A stretch of DNA of 64,000 nucleotides from JAYREN01 sp963663375 (GTDB lineage: Bacteria; Acidobacteriota; Holophagae; Holophagales; Holophagaceae): assembly GCA_963663375.1 (NCBI GenBank), contig OY760195.1, forward strand, positions 3,224,001 through 3,288,000. The letters run 5' to 3'. A model generated the notes under the pieces. That model saw nothing but the letters and a program-made list of their open reading frames with translations. It made no database searches and was not told the origin of the DNA. Made by a program: the position numbers and the translations under genes. Each line of letters begins with the position of its first letter. Within the stretch, counting starts at the first letter, position 1. Of the stretch, positions 62,340 to 64,000 are shown in pieces.

Positions 62340-64000
62340 CTACTTCTCGGCGATGGGGTTTCCGTCGGCGTCCACCAGCTTGACCTCCCCGATCTTCAGG
62401 TCCCGCAGCTCTTTCTCGACCTTGGTGCGGTCACCGACCACGATGTAGGTGCGCCCCTTGGCAGGGATCATCTTTTGGGCGGCCTTCGTTAGGTCCTCGG
62501 CCTTCAGGGCGTTCACCCGACCGACATAGGTCTGGTAGTAGTCATCCTTCAGGCCCCAGGTGAGGATTTCCTCGATTCCGCTCGAGAGGGCCGCCGAGGT
62601 CTCGAAGCCGCCCGGCAGGCTGAGGGTGAGGTTCTTCTGGGCCAGAGTCAGTTCCTCGGCGCTCACGGGCTTTTCGCCCAGGATGCCCTTCATCTCCTTT
62701 TCGAGTTCCAGGATGGTTTCCTTGGTCTTGTCGGTCTGGACGGAGGCTCCGGCATTCATGCCGCGCACGACCTTGGTTCCGAAGACCTGGGTGTAGCCGC
62801 CATAGGTCCAGTGCTTGTCCTCGCGGAGGTTCATGTTCACCCGGGAGGTGAACATCCCGCCGAGAACGGCCTGCATGGCCTCGACGGCGGGCTCGTCCTT
62901 TTCGTCCCGGGCAGGCGAGAGGGCGACCATGTTCACCACCGACTGGATGGCCCCAGGCTTGTCCACCAGGTAGATGGTGGTCTGCGTCGGTTTGTCCACC
63001 TTGGGAATGGTCACCTTGGGCGCCTTGCCCTTCGCCCAGGTGCCGAAGGCCTTCTCGAGCTTGGGCAGGAGTTCGGGCATGGTGACATTGCCGGCCACGA
63101 TGAGGGTGGCGCTGCCGGGCTTGAACCAGGCCTGATGCATGGTGCGGAGATCCTCGGCCTTCATCTTGGAGACCGTGGCCTCGTAGCCCGTGCCGGTCAG
63201 GGGCATGCCGTAGGGGTGGCCCTTGCCGAACAACATCGGCCCGGCCACTCGGTAGGCCGTGGCTTCGGGGCTGTTCTTCTCCTGGGCGATACCAGCGAGG
63301 CGCTCCTTCTGCACCCGGGCGAAGGCGTCGGCGGGGAAGATGGGGTTCATCACCATGTCGGCGAAGAGGTCGATGGAACCTTCCAGGTTCGCCTTGAGGG
63401 CGCCCATGAAGACCCGGAAGTCATTGGTGGAGGCCCCGGCACCCACGGTGGCGCCCAGGGTTTCCAGTTGCTCCCGCAGGGCCCGGCTGCTGCGGGTCTT
63501 GGTGCCCTCGTCCAGCATGCGCATGGCCAGAGAGGCCGTGCCGGGGCCCGAGGGCGCCTGGGCATCGGCGGTGGAGCCGCCTTCGAGGACCATCCGGAAC
63601 TGCACGACCGGGGCTTCGTTCCGCTCGGCCAGCACCACCTTGAGTCCATTGGTGAGGGTGGCCCGCTGGAAGGCCGGCGTGATCAGGGCCGGGGCCGCGC
63701 CGGGCACGGGCGGCTTGCTGCGGTCCACGTCCTTGGCAGAGGCCTTGAGTTCACTGTAGGGATGCACCTCGAGCACGAAGCACCCATCCGTCAGCCAGCG
63801 CTGGCCGGCGCCCTTCAGATCCTCCGCCTTGGCATCCAGGCGGCGCTGGAGGCTGGTGCGGGACCATTCGGGATCCCCGGCCAGCACTAAGCCCGAGGCC
63901 AGCATGTCGGACTTTCCCCCGAAACCGCCGATGCGTTCCAGGCTGCGCACGTAGCCCGCGTAGTAGCGGGACTTCAGGCGCTTCAGTTCATCCTCGCTGG
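62340..64000 (-). CDS. M16 family peptidase, C-terminal part
   Basis: The frame is open to the window edge and continues upstream past 64000; 552 residues are visible (553 codons, including stop). It corresponds to the second half of a two-repeat M16 (pitrilysin-like) metallopeptidase, in which the first, catalytic repeat with HxxEH lies outside the window. The second repeat begins about residue 130 of the visible part (LTNGLKVVLAERNEAPVVQFRMV), and where the active M16 domain has HFLEHM it reads SLAMRMLDEGT, so this half is structural. FFGGKGHPYGMPL-like sequence follows (here LFGKGHPYGMPL). Probably periplasmic and involved in peptide turnover. Confidence 0.85.
   Translation of the reverse strand, partial: SEDELKRLKSRYYAGYVRSLERIGGFGGKSDMLASGLVLAGDPEWSRTSLQRRLDAKAEDLKGAGQRWLTDGCFVLEVHPYSELKASAKDVDRSKPPVPGAAPALITPAFQRATLTNGLKVVLAERNEAPVVQFRMVLEGGSTADAQAPSGPGTASLAMRMLDEGTKTRSSRALREQLETLGATVGAGASTNDFRVFMGALKANLEGSIDLFADMVMNPIFPADAFARVQKERLAGIAQEKNSPEATAYRVAGPMLFGKGHPYGMPLTGTGYEATVSKMKAEDLRTMHQAWFKPGSATLIVAGNVTMPELLPKLEKAFGTWAKGKAPKVTIPKVDKPTQTTIYLVDKPGAIQSVVNMVALSPARDEKDEPAVEAMQAVLGGMFTSRVNMNLREDKHWTYGGYTQVFGTKVVRGMNAGASVQTDKTKETILELEKEMKGILGEKPVSAEELTLAQKNLTLSLPGGFETSAALSSGIEEILTWGLKDDYYQTYVGRVNALKAEDLTKAAQKMIPAKGRTYIVVGDRTKVEKELRDLKIGEVKLVDADGNPIAEK

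Overview
This is a GC-rich, densely coding bacterial chromosome window with no phage, plasmid or insertion-sequence genes. The gene set suggests a Gram-negative with an anaerobic or microaerobic, respiratory or fermentative life. It includes a tungsten/molybdenum-type aldehyde oxidoreductase, an Ehr-like membrane complex, a hemerythrin-GGDEF sensor, a PilZ protein and many secreted peptidases. My best guess is an acidobacterium of the Holophaga/Geothrix group. That is inference from gene content and style, not from a marker gene.

Layout. 1-5424: the end of peptidase T, an aldehyde:ferredoxin oxidoreductase overlapping a small HExxH membrane protease, and glucose-6-phosphate isomerase. 6181-7853: a lower-GC island with an HNH nuclease and a secreted protein. 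8033-11413: a leftward operon of acyl-CoA ligase, TatD nuclease and TcdA. 12351-14395: an Fe-S protein and a long AlaX editing protein. 14408-17043: a CHASE2 cyclase coupled to a FecR-like secreted protein. 17345-20561: a secreted tandem-domain protein, a cysteine/cystathionine synthase and an HD-GYP phosphodiesterase. 20826-22368: a tight ComEA-like / prepilin / RadC cluster behind a very AT-rich block. 22524-28024: small, mostly secreted or membrane proteins of unknown function. 28104-34254: radical SAM enzyme, Hr-GGDEF, MurJ with tRNA-Thr, a GIY-YIG protein, and NusB with RibH. 35085-43215: a seven-gene overlapping operon encoding a hydrogenase-4/complex I-like membrane complex (subunits like HyfB, C, E, F, G and a fused HyfHI) plus a YoaK-type membrane protein. 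43310-55989: YbaK, GreA, ClpX, a PilZ/receiver protein, Lon and DnaE. 56094-64000: four peptidases or transferases (PepF, S9, GGT, M16).

The two most unusual features are non-coding. First, four intergenic regions (about 586-1042, 3559-3733, 5581-6120, 11585-12235) carry a family of nested inverted repeats. They are built from short periodic words, share modules with one another, and have strong central palindromes. Two of them (5581-5728 and 11585-11725) are clearly homologous copies in opposite orientation. No transposase is associated. Second, tatD carries an in-frame insertion of about 34 codons made of two consecutive palindromes, as expected of a palindromic element that inserts into genes.

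The Ehr-like large subunit lacks the paired cysteines that hold the NiFe site. The complex is therefore probably a ferredoxin- or quinone-linked ion pump and not a hydrogenase. Cyclic-di-GMP signalling is represented by synthesis (Hr-GGDEF), breakdown (HD-GYP) and reception (PilZ), all in separate transcription units.
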